NCBI GenBank assembly: GCA_900767415.1
Contig: CAAFYZ010000035.1
Coordinates: forward strand, 1-32,603
Direction: 5' to 3'
Source of the DNA: Clostridia bacterium
GTDB taxonomy: Bacteria > Bacillota > Clostridia > Oscillospirales > CAG-272
Length of the DNA stretch: 32,603 nucleotides
Shown: piece after piece, positions 1-8,003 of the stretch
Layout: every line of letters begins with the position of its first letter
Numbering within the stretch: the first letter of the stretch is position 1
Notes under the pieces: model-generated
Told to the model about the DNA's origin: nothing
The model's database searches: none
The model's input: only the letters and a program-made list of their open reading frames with translations
Made by a program: the position numbers and the translations under genes

Positions 1-160
1 CACGAGGGGACTGACTTTCACTCCGGGGGAGTGAAAGAGTCCGAGGGTGCCCGAGCCGCAGCGAGACAGGGGGACCGCTTTGCGGTGGATGAGGAGTACG
101 CTCTGCTCACCCCTCACCTTTCGTCCGTGCACCGACATCGGCTTTCCCTCGTTTCTCTTT
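1..160. repeat. Intergenic hairpin-rich repeat at the left edge
   Basis: No credible gene is present. A perfect 10-bp stem with a 3-base loop lies at 15-24/28-37 (CTTTCACTCC / GGAGTGAAAG). A small hairpin around 75-86 (ACCGC-TTT-GCGGT) sits in a GC-rich stretch. This resembles the dispersed palindromic repeats often found between genes in clostridial genomes, and short ORFs through it are arginine-rich and unconvincing. Neither hairpin has a T-run, so I do not call a terminator for the MATE gene next to it. Confidence 0.4.
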
Positions 161-163
161 CAT

Positions 164-1492
164 TTACGCTTCTTTTGCACGCATCGAACGATAGAAGAGC
201 ACCGAAAGCACCGTGCCGACCACCCAACCGATCGGCCAGGAGAGCCACACACCCGTCACTCCGAGTGCCGTGCGCGAGAGCACCTCGGCGAGCACCACGC
301 GCAGAATCAGATCGGTGAAGGTCGCCACCATGAATTTTTTCATTTCTCCCGCGCCGCGCAGAACGCCGTCGGTCACGAGTTTTGTCGAAACAATCAGATA
401 AAACGGCGACACGAGCCGCAAAAAGAGCATCCCCGTCTCGAGTGCCGCACCCGTCGGATTTTCAAGGAAGATCGAGACGAGCGGCGACGCCCCCGCCGTA
501 TAGAGCGCAATGATCGGCACGCAGAGAATCCATACGAGAGCCAGTCCCGCACGATATCCCTCGCGCACTCGCAGAGGTTTTTCGGCGCCGAGATTTTGCG
601 CCGTGTAGTTGGAGACGCCGTTGCCGAGCGTCGTCAGCGAAGTGATTACCATATTATTGAGTTTGATCGACGCGGAATATCCCGCCATCACCGCCGAACC
701 GAAGGTATTGATGACGCTTTGAATCACGATGTTTCCGACCGAGATAAAACTCTGTTGCAGAATGCTCGGGATAGCGATCTTCGCGATCTCGCAAAACAGC
801 GGGAAGGAGAAGAGCTTCGCCTTCACTCCTTTTTCAATCGCCGCAAGACGGCGAAAGACGAAAATCACGGCGAGAATACAACTGATCCCCTGGCAGATCA
901 GCGTCGCATACGCGACACCTTCTACCCGCATACCGAACCCCGCGACGAAGAGAATATCCAGCCCGATGTTCGAGAGCGAGGACGCCGCAAGGAAGAAAAA
1001 CGGTGTCTTGGAATCCCCGAGTGCCGAGAAGATTCCCGTCGCTACATTATAGAAAAAGACGAACGGAAGCCCCAAAATATAAATATCAAGATACAATTTG
1101 GAGTCTGCGAACACGTTTTCCGGGGTGTTGATCAAAGAGAGAAGCGTATCGGTCAGAAAATATCCCGTCGCCATCAGGACGGCGCAGAGCACCGCGCAAG
1201 AAATCAGTGCCGTCGTCACCGCACTCTTCATGTCGCGGGTGTTCTTCGCTCCGAAGAGCCGCGACACGATCACCGAGCAACCGATGTTGCACCCGAAGGC
1301 AAAAGCGATGAAGATCAGCGTGATTTCATAACTATTGCCCACGGCGGCGAGTGCATCGTTGCCGATGAACTTCCCCGCGACAAAACTGTCCGCAATGTTG
1401 TAAAGCTGTTGGAAGAGAATACTGCCGAACATGGGGAGACAGAATTTCCAGAGTACCGTGCTCGGTTTCCCTACCGTGAGATCCTTGTTCAT
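164..1492 (-). CDS. MATE family efflux transporter
   Basis: This is a 442-residue multidrug and toxin extrusion antiporter of the inner membrane, expected to have 12 transmembrane helices and to expel cationic compounds in exchange for Na+ or H+. The N-terminus MNKDLTVGKPSTVLWKFCLP followed by a GSILFQQLYNIADSFVAG stretch is typical of the clostridial branch, and length matches the family. I chose the ATG at 1490-1492, which has AAAGGA seven bases upstream. The longer reading frame starting at 1585 would place its ATG inside the -10 box of a consensus promoter, so it cannot be the real start. It appears to be a single-gene transcript. It is distantly related to the second MATE at 16602. Substrate cannot be told from sequence. 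Confidence 0.9.
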   Translation of the reverse strand: MNKDLTVGKPSTVLWKFCLPMFGSILFQQLYNIADSFVAGKFIGNDALAAVGNSYEITLIFIAFAFGCNIGCSVIVSRLFGAKNTRDMKSAVTTALISCAVLCAVLMATGYFLTDTLLSLINTPENVFADSKLYLDIYILGLPFVFFYNVATGIFSALGDSKTPFFFLAASSLSNIGLDILFVAGFGMRVEGVAYATLICQGISCILAVIFVFRRLAAIEKGVKAKLFSFPLFCEIAKIAIPSILQQSFISVGNIVIQSVINTFGSAVMAGYSASIKLNNMVITSLTTLGNGVSNYTAQNLGAEKPLRVREGYRAGLALVWILCVPIIALYTAGASPLVSIFLENPTGAALETGMLFLRLVSPFYLIVSTKLVTDGVLRGAGEMKKFMVATFTDLILRVVLAEVLSRTALGVTGVWLSWPIGWVVGTVLSVLFYRSMRAKEA

Positions 1493-1583
1493 GGATAGAT
1501 CCTTTGTCCGGAATTGAATTTCCGCCGACACCGGAGTGCGGCGGAGAGGGAAGAGTAAATTGCTTTTCCTTTTTTCCATGCGC

Positions 1584-1612
1584 ATTATATCACAATATCA
1601 AGGTGCTGTCAA
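1584..1612 (-). promoter_or_regulatory. Consensus sigma-A promoter for the MATE gene
   Basis: Read on the minus strand, TTGACA (1607-1612) and TATAAT (1584-1589) are separated by exactly 17 bases, a perfect match to the housekeeping consensus. The expected transcript start lies near 1577, giving a leader of about 85 bases before the chosen ATG at 1492. Confidence 0.9.
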
Positions 1613-2057
1613 TCCGTAAATGAAAATTTTTCCCCGACCGCACCGTATCTCCCGTGCCAAAAGCCGCACAACGAAAAACCACCGAGCCCGCCCGAGGAAG
1701 GAAACAGGCAAAAAAAGCAGGAATCCTCCAAAGGATGCGACCTAAAGTAAAAAAACAAGAAAATTCCTGAAATCATCATAAAATCGCACTTTTTTCTTTG
1801 ATAAACTCCTTTTTCTCCCCCTTTTCGACAACAGTGAGTCTTTTCCTTTGTGGGGATAGTATCTTATTTCCCGTTTTTTGTCTTTTCCCCCGCATTTTTT
1901 GGCAGAAATGAAGTATATCTACCGAAAAATGACGGAAAATCATGCTTTTTTCTTTGATAATCACCGAAGACGGGCGGAAATGGCTCGGAAGGACGTTTAC
2001 GAAAGGCATAGCACATCGTCGTGCCGAAAAGAGATGATCGCGTCATGGTATCATCAT

Positions 2058-2089
2058 GTAGGGGTCGGCGCCCTCGACGACCCGTTACG
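2058..2089 (+). repeat. Inverted repeat pair, left copy
   Basis: The 32 bases beginning GTAGGGGTCGGCGCCC are identical to the reverse complement of 2510-2541. Partial similarity (GGTATC and TCGGGAG blocks) continues to about 2116 and, inverted, to about 2483. The copies are separated by about 420 bp. Confidence 0.85.
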
Positions 2090-2353
2090 AAACGGTATCA
2101 TGATACACCATCGGGAGAGTGTTTTGTTACCTTTATACCCGCAGGGGCGACCATCGGCCGCCCCTACGGCGAATCAAAACGAAAATGTCTCAAAAAGGCG
2201 TGTGGCGGAAGCAAAAAGTGCCCGCGCTGTGTTCGCTTTGGCAACTTCGGGTTCATCAAGGTATGCTTTGCTCCATGCCTCCCTCGTGTTTGTACTTCGG
2301 CACGCCGAAGTACCGGGAGGATGACTCGCGAAGCGAGACGGAGGGATTGTGCC

Positions 2354-2404
2354 GAATGGATACATTCAAAAGGCGAAAATTCCCTTTCATCTACCCGTGA
2401 GGTG
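2354..2404 (+). repeat. 51-bp direct repeat, copy 1
   Basis: It begins GAATGGATACATTC, which is itself a small palindrome, and ends CTACCCGTGAGGTG. It matches 2654-2704 at all but one position (2383 against 2683). The copies are offset by exactly 300 bp. Confidence 0.9.
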
Positions 2405-2509
2405 TTTTCACATGATAAATATGCGTTTGCAAGGGGGCGACCGATGATCGCCCCCTACGGGCAAAATGAGGGCGTAATATCCTCCCGAAGACGCGCGACG
2501 ATACCATTG

Positions 2510-2541
2510 CGTAACGGGTCGTCGAGGGCGCCGACCCCTAC
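2510..2541 (-). repeat. Inverted repeat pair, right copy
   Basis: This is an exact 32-base reverse complement of 2058-2089. Together the two copies could bracket a small mobile or REP-like element. I see no transposase or target-site duplication. Confidence 0.85.
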
Positions 2542-2653
2542 GGTGGGTTGCACCTTGCAACCCGCAACGAAATCCGCCTTTGGCGGGTGAAATGCGCTCC
2601 GCGCGTGAAAGTAGACACAGGCATGTGAAATTCGTCTGCGGCGAGAAAAAGGG

Positions 2654-2704
2654 GAATGGATACATTCAAAAGGCGAAAATTCTCTTTCATCTACCCGTGA
2701 GGTG
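2654..2704 (+). repeat. 51-bp direct repeat, copy 2
   Basis: This is the second copy, with one substitution relative to 2354-2404. It ends just before the terminator of the rpmF operon. Confidence 0.9.
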
Positions 2705-2716
2705 AAAGATGGGTAG

Positions 2717-2765
2717 AAAAAAACCACCGCGCCGCCGAACAGTTCGGCATGGCGCGGTGGTTTTT
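2717..2765 (-). terminator. Terminator of the yceD-rpmF operon
   Basis: A 10-bp stem (2724-2733 with 2751-2760, CCACCGCGCC/GGCGCGGTGG) encloses a further 7-bp stem (2734-2740 with 2742-2748). On the minus strand it is followed by a run of seven T. T residues also follow on the plus strand, so it could work in both directions. Confidence 0.85.
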
Positions 2766-2780
2766 GCCCGGAGAGCAAAA

Positions 2781-2978
2781 TTATTTCGTCTCGGCGGGAG
2801 CTTTGGCAATGACTTCCGTTCCCTTGTAGAAACCGCAGCTCTTGCAAACACGGTAAGCGAGGTTGACCTCACCGCACTGCGGGCACTTGACAAGGTTCGT
2901 GGGAGCTTCGAGCTTCCATACGCTGGAGCGTCTCTTCATCTTTCTGGAATGAGAAACCTTTTTCTTCGGTACTGCCAT
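2781..2978 (-). CDS. rpmF: 50S ribosomal protein L32
   Basis: This is a 65-residue protein of the large ribosomal subunit. It starts MAVPKKKVSHSRKMKRRSS, the classic basic N-terminus of L32, and keeps the four-cysteine zinc ribbon (C32, C35, C45, C48 in CPQCG and CKSCG). Length is normal for the family. A GGAGG site lies upstream of the ATG. It follows the DUF177 gene by 53 bases in the same orientation, the arrangement conserved across many bacteria, and it shares that gene's promoter and the strong terminator downstream. Confidence 0.98.
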   Translation of the reverse strand: MAVPKKKVSHSRKMKRRSSVWKLEAPTNLVKCPQCGEVNLAYRVCKSCGFYKGTEVIAKAPAETK

Positions 2979-3031
2979 TTTTGTGTCCTCCTTCGGTTGA
3001 CGGGCGTTCTTCTTGTTCGGACGGTGCCGTC

Positions 3032-3577
3032 TTATGTTTCTTTATTATTTTTCTTCATGTCCTCCAGAATCTTCCGGAGAGGTTCAAGCCGCGGATCCGG
3101 TTCTTTTTCCGGGCAACCGCAGGGACCGTCATTCAGGTTCTTCCCGCAACGCGGGCACAACCCCTTGCAATCCTCACGGCAGAGAAAGCGAATCGGAAAT
3201 TCCATTTCCAATTGCTCATAGAGCGGCTCGTCAAGGTCGAGAAAACCGTCCTCAATGATGGCGAAATCCTCGAGCTTTTCTTCAGGCAGATCGGCAAGCA
3301 GATTACGCGGCGCAACGGTTTTCTCAAGGTCAAGGGAGAAACTGCCGGACAGCGGCGCAAGACAGCGGGCGCAGGCGGTCTCGTAATCGACCGAAAGCGT
3401 GAGCTTCATACGCATATAGCCGGCGGTGTTGGTGATATCGCCCTTCACCTTCATGGGAGAAGGAAAAACGACGCCGTATAAAAAACTTGAGGGATCCTCG
3501 GAGCGTGTGAGCGGAAGTTCAAAATCGAACGCGAGGAAGCGCTCGCCCGCGAGCAGCGGCCGTAAATCCAACTTCAC
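3032..3577 (-). CDS. yceD: DUF177 / YceD family protein
   Basis: This 181-residue protein of the YceD/DUF177 family is nearly always encoded directly before rpmF and is linked to large-subunit rRNA accumulation in other organisms. It has the family's C-terminal CREDCKGLCPRCGKNLN segment plus C69/C72, which together look like a zinc site, and an acidic middle region. The start codon is GTG at 3575-3577, preceded by GGAGGT with suitable spacing. It forms an operon with rpmF, driven by the promoter at 3647-3675. The exact biochemical role is not established. Confidence 0.93.
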   Translation of the reverse strand: MKLDLRPLLAGERFLAFDFELPLTRSEDPSSFLYGVVFPSPMKVKGDITNTAGYMRMKLTLSVDYETACARCLAPLSGSFSLDLEKTVAPRNLLADLPEEKLEDFAIIEDGFLDLDEPLYEQLEMEFPIRFLCREDCKGLCPRCGKNLNDGPCGCPEKEPDPRLEPLRKILEDMKKNNKET

Positions 3578-3646
3578 ACCGAAACCTCCTTGTTTTTTGC
3601 CGACTCCGGGGGCAGTTTAGGCCACACGCCCAAAATCGTACATATT

Positions 3647-3675
3647 ATTATAACGCTTCCCCCGCGACTTGTCAA
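3647..3675 (-). promoter_or_regulatory. Consensus promoter of yceD-rpmF
   Basis: On the minus strand TTGACA (3670-3675), a 17-base spacer and TATAAT (3647-3652) match the consensus at all twelve positions. An AT-rich stretch upstream of the -35 could act as an UP element, as expected for a ribosomal protein operon. Confidence 0.92.
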
Positions 3676-3771
3676 GGGCTTTTGAAAATTTTCTTTGCTA
3701 AGATGAAAAAGCACCCGATTTTCCTGTCGGGGAAGATCGTCTGTGCCGCTTTGTCGTGTCCGCTTTTCTGC

Positions 3772-3803
3772 AAAAAAGAGGGACTCCGATTTCTCGGAGT
3801 CCC
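3772..3803 (-). terminator. Terminator of the PnuC-like gene
   Basis: A perfect 10-bp stem (3780-3789 with 3794-3803) has a 4-base loop and, read on the minus strand, is followed by TCTTTTTT. It sits about 20 bases after the stop codon of the transporter gene. Confidence 0.9.
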
Positions 3804-3825
3804 TCGGGGACGATAGAAATTTTGT

Positions 3826-5073
3826 TCAGAAGAAACTGTGCTCTTCCACGGCTTCGGGGTGCGCCTTGATATATTTCGTCCACTTGATGTAGCCGTAGGT
3901 GGTATTCGTCAGATAGCCGATCTTGAGAATCAGAAGGACGAACTGCCCAGAGAGGATATTGATGACGGCTTCTCCGATGGCGGAGATATACCACGCGATC
4001 CATTGCTCGCGGTAGCGGAAGAGAATGGCAAGTCCGTTGACCACACCGACGGCACTCACGCAGGCATCGAGATAGCACACGATGACGGCGAGCGTGCGGT
4101 TTCCGCCGAAGAGATCGGTCGCGAGATCCAGTCCCGAGAGCAGATAGCCGATGCCGATCGTCCAGACGATGATGCCGAGGATAATCAGCACTTCCTGCCA
4201 GCCCTTCAGGGTGCGGACCTTGGTGATTTCTTCGTTCTCGCTGTCCGGCTTACGGTTCCAGTTGATAAAGCTGATGATGTCGCAGGGGAGCCAGAAGAAG
4301 AGGGTCGTCGCCATGGTCGCGAAACGGTAGGCGAGTACCACGCACATGAGGATTTCCACAATCTCGACAAAGACCGAAACGATGAAGTTCCACTTCGACT
4401 GTTTCGAGATCAGAAGCTCGCAAAGAATGTTGAGGAAGGTGTCGGCGAGGTAGAGTGCCATGATCACGATGCCGTTGATGCCGTTGCAGGAGTCTTCGGG
4501 GAAGAGAATGGCGAACACCGACGCAAGGACGAGAATCGACAAAAACCAGATCGTCTCGTAAAGGGAGAAAAACTTGCGGAAGATGCCCATCACCCAGAAC
4601 CCGATGGCGAGCAGTCCGACCGACAGCGCGATGCCGAAGAGGGTGGACGCGTCGTCGGCATAGAGGTCGTGTACCGCCGCGGCAATCTGTGCGTCGGTCG
4701 CCTCGGTCGGGAAGGCGAGGACGCGCTCGCCGTCCGTCTCGCGGTAGAGATAGCCGGTAATCGGCGCGGTGCCGAGAGCTTCGAATTCTTCATAAGTATA
4801 AACGACCGTCATCTCGATCTCGCCGTCCTCCGACACATAGGCGACGGCACAGCGGGTCTCGGTATCGTCGTATTCTTCTTCCTCGCCGCCGACGGTGCTC
4901 GCACGGACAAAGGTCGCCGTCCCGTCAAAGCGGTAGTCGCCGACCGGGGCGTTGACCCGGCAGATGCCGACGGTCAGAAGGACGAGGGTCGCCACCGTCG
5001 ATACGACGGCGGCAATGCGCAAGAGCAGAGTAAAGGGATCCGTATCTTTGAAAAAATGTTTAATATATTTCAT
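3826..5073 (-). CDS. PnuC-like nicotinamide riboside transporter with extra N-terminal domain
   Basis: The protein has 415 residues. The C-terminal half (about 195-405) resembles PnuC vitamin transporters, which admit nicotinamide riboside by facilitated diffusion. It contains the segments SKWNFIVSV, FWLPCDIISFINWNRK, CYLDACVSAVGVVNGLAILF and REQWIAWYISA, and a final GYIKWTKYI. PnuC proteins are usually about 200-260 residues, so the first 190 are extra. That part is one transmembrane helix (about 17-39), an acidic soluble domain (about 40-145) and further helices. The soluble part resembles DUF3592-type membrane proteins in layout, but this is only a suggestion. The ATG at 5073 has AAAGGT upstream. 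It lies 42 bases after the YhaN-like gene and has no visible promoter, so it may belong to the AraC-nuclease transcript. No NAD-type riboswitch is evident. Confidence 0.78.
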   Translation of the reverse strand: MKYIKHFFKDTDPFTLLLRIAAVVSTVATLVLLTVGICRVNAPVGDYRFDGTATFVRASTVGGEEEEYDDTETRCAVAYVSEDGEIEMTVVYTYEEFEALGTAPITGYLYRETDGERVLAFPTEATDAQIAAAVHDLYADDASTLFGIALSVGLLAIGFWVMGIFRKFFSLYETIWFLSILVLASVFAILFPEDSCNGINGIVIMALYLADTFLNILCELLISKQSKWNFIVSVFVEIVEILMCVVLAYRFATMATTLFFWLPCDIISFINWNRKPDSENEEITKVRTLKGWQEVLIILGIIVWTIGIGYLLSGLDLATDLFGGNRTLAVIVCYLDACVSAVGVVNGLAILFRYREQWIAWYISAIGEAVINILSGQFVLLILKIGYLTNTTYGYIKWTKYIKAHPEAVEEHSFF

Positions 5074-5115
5074 AGTAACCTTTCGTTATCACACAACAAA
5101 TATAAGTTTTCGGTT

Positions 5116-6864
5116 TTAAGGCATACGGGAGGCGGAGCAGGTGAGATAGACGATCTGCCGCCCCTTTGCAAGGGTGGAAAGAAGCGTCAGTGCCTGTCCG
5201 ATCCCCGCATCGTCGACGGCGAGAAACGGGTCGTCGAGCAGGAGAAAGGGCACTTCCTCTCCGCCGAGCGCGTCCGCGAGGGCGAAACGAAGCGACAACT
5301 TCGCAAGTGCCCGCTCGCCGCGGCTCATGATTTCAAGAGGGAGAGAAAGACCATTTTTCATTCCCGCAAGATGCAGGTCGCAGTCGGCGGAGAGTGCCGC
5401 GTTCGCTCCGAGGGTCGCCCCGTAGCGGGAGAGAGAGTCGGAGATGGCGGTGAGGTAGGTCCCCGCGAGTTTTTCGTCCGCGAGAAGGAGGAGCTCGCGC
5501 GTCTTTTGCAGGAGCGCGAGGCGTCTTTTTCCGTTTTCGAGCGTCTTTTCCGCGAGCGCTTTCTCGTTTTCTTTTTCTTCGAGAAGAATTGCCGCTTCCT
5601 CCGCGCGGCGGAGCGTCTCTTCGAGCGCCGCCCGCTCACGGTAGAGCGCGGCGAGAGACGGGGGAGAGTTCACTCTCTCGTAGTCTTCGTTTTCTCTGGC
5701 ACCGACGGCACGGCGCACCTCTTCGAAACGGTAGATTTTCTTCCGTATTTCGTCGAAGGGGTCGGCCGAGGCACAGGGATATTTGGAGAGAAAAACGAGG
5801 GCATCGTTTTTGTTTTGTAAAGTATACTTTCTTTTTTTGCCGAATTTTCGGAAAAAAAGGCAGAAAATCCAAAGGATGGCAGGGAGAAGGAGCAGATAGC
5901 CGAGCACGCTCTTCGACAGTCCGATCGCGACGCCGAGCGCGCCGAGTGCCAAAAGGAGAAGAAAGACGGGCGCGCGCATCTTCTTCGCGAAGGAGCGGGC
6001 GGGCGACGCCCTCTTACCGCTTTCGAAGGCGCGCTCCGCCGCGCGGATCTCTTCCGACGTCGGGATCCCCGCACGGAAGAAGGCGAGGAGCTCCGCCTCT
6101 TCGGCTTTCAGCGCGGCGTATTCTTTGGCGCGCTCTGCCTGCGTCGCGGCGCGCAGTTCCGCCGTGTCGCTCGGGTCTGTGAGCGCGGCGTTGACACGGT
6201 CGAGTTTTTCGCGCGCCGCCGTCAGGGTATTCGCCTTTTCTTTGAGCTCCGTGATTTCGACCGAGAGCACGGCGATCTTCCGCTCCGCTCCGTCGATGTC
6301 GCCTCCGCCGCCCCGCTTGGAGAGGCGGCGACGCTCGGCGTCGACGCGCTCGAGCGCGCCCGACAGTCCCTCGGACAGTCCGACGCGCTCCGTCGGAGAG
6401 GAGAGACGCTTCGCGACCGATTCGTTCTTCCCGCTCAATTCCCGTTCGGAGAGGTAGAACACCCGCTCGAACGCTTCGGCATCCAGCCCGAAGATCGCCT
6501 CGCCGATCGGATCGGCATAGCGCGCCGACCGTTTTCCCGTCGTCGCGTCAGAGAGCAAGAAGCCGTCGTCCGATGCCTTTTTCCCGAAGGTGCGCTCCAC
6601 GGTAAAACGCCCCGCCGCACACGAGAAGGTCATCGACCCGCCGAAGGCACCGCCGCCGAGCGGGGCAAAACGCTTTCGCTCGTTCTCGGCGATATTCTGT
6701 TTTTTCGTGTCGGAAAGTCCGTAGAGCATACACTTGATAAAGCCCGCGAGCGTGGACTTTCCCGCACCGTTCGGCAGGCAGACGGCGTTCAGACCGTCGT
6801 GAAAAGAAAAAGTGCAGTCTCTGAGCGCGCCGAACCCGGCGACGCGGCATTGCTCGATTTTCAC
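5116..6864 (-). CDS. SbcC/YhaN-like AAA ATPase with two membrane helices
   Basis: This 582-residue ATPase is of the SbcC/Rad50/YhaN type, the partner of the nuclease encoded just upstream. The Walker A motif is PNGAGKST (31-38), a signature-like SRGE lies at 514-517, and Walker B LLLDDP is at 541-546. Coiled-coil stretches (about 170-290 and 370-465) flank two hydrophobic helices (about 299-316 and 320-338) in the middle. B. subtilis YhaN has similar central membrane helices but is much longer (over 900 residues), so the coiled coils here are short. The start is GTG at 6862-6864 with GGAGAG upstream. The gap from the nuclease gene is 83 bases. The likely role is DNA end processing near the membrane, by family analogy. 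Confidence 0.85.
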   Translation of the reverse strand: MKIEQCRVAGFGALRDCTFSFHDGLNAVCLPNGAGKSTLAGFIKCMLYGLSDTKKQNIAENERKRFAPLGGGAFGGSMTFSCAAGRFTVERTFGKKASDDGFLLSDATTGKRSARYADPIGEAIFGLDAEAFERVFYLSERELSGKNESVAKRLSSPTERVGLSEGLSGALERVDAERRRLSKRGGGGDIDGAERKIAVLSVEITELKEKANTLTAAREKLDRVNAALTDPSDTAELRAATQAERAKEYAALKAEEAELLAFFRAGIPTSEEIRAAERAFESGKRASPARSFAKKMRAPVFLLLLALGALGVAIGLSKSVLGYLLLLPAILWIFCLFFRKFGKKRKYTLQNKNDALVFLSKYPCASADPFDEIRKKIYRFEEVRRAVGARENEDYERVNSPPSLAALYRERAALEETLRRAEEAAILLEEKENEKALAEKTLENGKRRLALLQKTRELLLLADEKLAGTYLTAISDSLSRYGATLGANAALSADCDLHLAGMKNGLSLPLEIMSRGERALAKLSLRFALADALGGEEVPFLLLDDPFLAVDDAGIGQALTLLSTLAKGRQIVYLTCSASRMP

Positions 6865-6947
6865 GGAACTCTCCTTTCGTAGTTGTCGATTATGTAAATA
6901 AACGATTGCATTGAATCGGATTGATAAGCCGTCTTGGAAAAAAGCGG

Positions 6948-8003
6948 TCAGACGTCCGTCGGAAGATCCTCTCCCGAGAGCGCGGCGAGTCCCAGCATCA
7001 AAACGGCGCGCCGCTCCTCTTCGGAAAGCGTCGTGTCCTCTTCGGCACAGGCGATAAAGGCGCGGTACAGGGGACTTTCCGCCGCCGCGCGGCGAAGATC
7101 GGGGGTCGTCAGGTCCTTGACTTCAAAGAGGAAAAACGCCGACCCGTAACGGTAGAGAAGAGAAGAGACGGGGAGGGGAAAGTCGGGAGTTTTCCCGACG
7201 AAGGTCAGACGGACCGCCGACCCGCGCGGGAGAGGTGCGAGTGCCGCGTCGGCGCGGCGTTCGAGCTCCGCGGCGCTCTCTGCGCCGTCCGTGCGGACCT
7301 CGGGAGTGAGATAGAGGCGTCTTGCCGTCCGAAGAAAGCGAAAGTCGGGACGCACCCCGTCCGTGTCGATCAGAACGCACCCGTGCTCCCCCACTTCGTC
7401 AAAGCCGCGCCCCTCGGGAGAGCCGGCATACACTGCGACACCGCGGGCGTCGATCGGCAGGACTTCATACGTGTGATAGTGCCCGAGGGCGAGGTAGTCG
7501 ATGTTGCGGCGTGCCGCCCGTGCGAGCGGGATTTCGCCGCCGTTCCCCTCCGTCACACCACCGTGCAGCAATACGAAATTCTTCGTATGCGACGGAAGAA
7601 CGAGAGACGAGAACATATCGGCACTCGGGAGATTCCGCCCGGCGATCACGACGTCCCGCATGGGATAATATTTCCACTCGTCTTCAAAAGTGTAAAGATT
7701 GGTTGGCATTTTTCTGTTTTTCAAGAGATCTTTTTCGTGGTTTCCGGGAATATAATAGAATCCGATCTGCGGATTTTTTTCGATCTCCGAGAGAAAATCG
7801 GCGATGTGTACCTCGGTCACCGTCTCGCTGTCGAAGACGTCGCCCGAGAGGAGAAACGCCGTGACGCCCTCTTCGTTTGCCACGCGCACCAGCGTGAAAA
7901 AAGAGGCGGTCAGCTCTTTTCTTCTCTCCGAGAGTTTTTCTCCCGAGAGACGGGCGGTCATCGGAGAGCCGAGATGCAGGTCAGCGCAGTGAAGGATCTT
8001 CAT
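6948..8003 (-). CDS. SbcD/YhaO-like metallophosphoesterase (DNA repair exonuclease family)
   Basis: This is a 351-residue calcineurin-like phosphoesterase of the Mre11/SbcD/YhaO group. All metal ligands are visible: D8 and H10 (CADLHLG), D55 (LLSGDVFD), N88-H89 (PGNHE), H147 (LLHGG) and H175/H177 (GHYH). The start is the ATG at 8001-8003, with AGGAAGG upstream. A longer in-frame ORF up to 8135 lacks any family similarity and runs into the AraC gene. The first 23 bases overlap the 3' end of the AraC gene, so the two are probably translated together. The ATPase partner follows, as in yhaO-yhaN. Confidence 0.9.
   Translation of the reverse strand: MKILHCADLHLGSPMTARLSGEKLSERRKELTASFFTLVRVANEEGVTAFLLSGDVFDSETVTEVHIADFLSEIEKNPQIGFYYIPGNHEKDLLKNRKMPTNLYTFEDEWKYYPMRDVVIAGRNLPSADMFSSLVLPSHTKNFVLLHGGVTEGNGGEIPLARAARRNIDYLALGHYHTYEVLPIDARGVAVYAGSPEGRGFDEVGEHGCVLIDTDGVRPDFRFLRTARRLYLTPEVRTDGAESAAELERRADAALAPLPRGSAVRLTFVGKTPDFPLPVSSLLYRYGSAFFLFEVKDLTTPDLRRAAAESPLYRAFIACAEEDTTLSEEERRAVLMLGLAALSGEDLPTDV

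Larger units (their letters stand above)
1613..2716. repeat. Gene-free repeat island of 1.1 kb
   Basis: No credible gene lies here. The AT-rich left part has a 16-bp direct repeat (1789-1804 and 1945-1960). The right part holds a 32-base sequence at 2058-2089 repeated exactly but inverted at 2510-2541, with weaker similarity beyond. It also holds two GGGGCGA-type hairpins (2144-2164 and 2433-2455), a 9-bp stem with 4-base loop at 2292-2313, and a 51-bp direct repeat (2354-2404 and 2654-2704). Apparent ORFs across it read GRRPRRPVT and ATIGRPYG, the usual false translations of such repeats. Confidence 0.7.

Noticed and set aside
47..1498. 483-codon plus-strand frame opposite the MATE gene
   Set aside because: It is rich in Arg, His and Glu, has no family resemblance and mirrors a clear membrane protein with its own promoter; it is a shadow frame.
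1493..1585. Upstream start of the MATE gene at 1585
   Set aside because: That ATG overlaps the -10 box of a perfect promoter and lacks a ribosome site, whereas the ATG at 1492 has both a leader and AAAGGA.
1878..2590. Several ORFs of 90-190 codons in the repeat island
   Set aside because: Their translations come from repeated hairpins (GRRPRRPVT, ATIGRPYG) and change with repeat copies, so they are not genes.
5074..5115. NAD-type riboswitch before the PnuC-like gene
   Set aside because: The gap is only 42 bases and shows no conserved structure or motif of that class.
3838..5820. 660-codon plus-strand frame across the PnuC-like and YhaN-like genes
   Set aside because: It runs antisense through two recognisable genes and the gap between them, with charged low-complexity composition and no motif.
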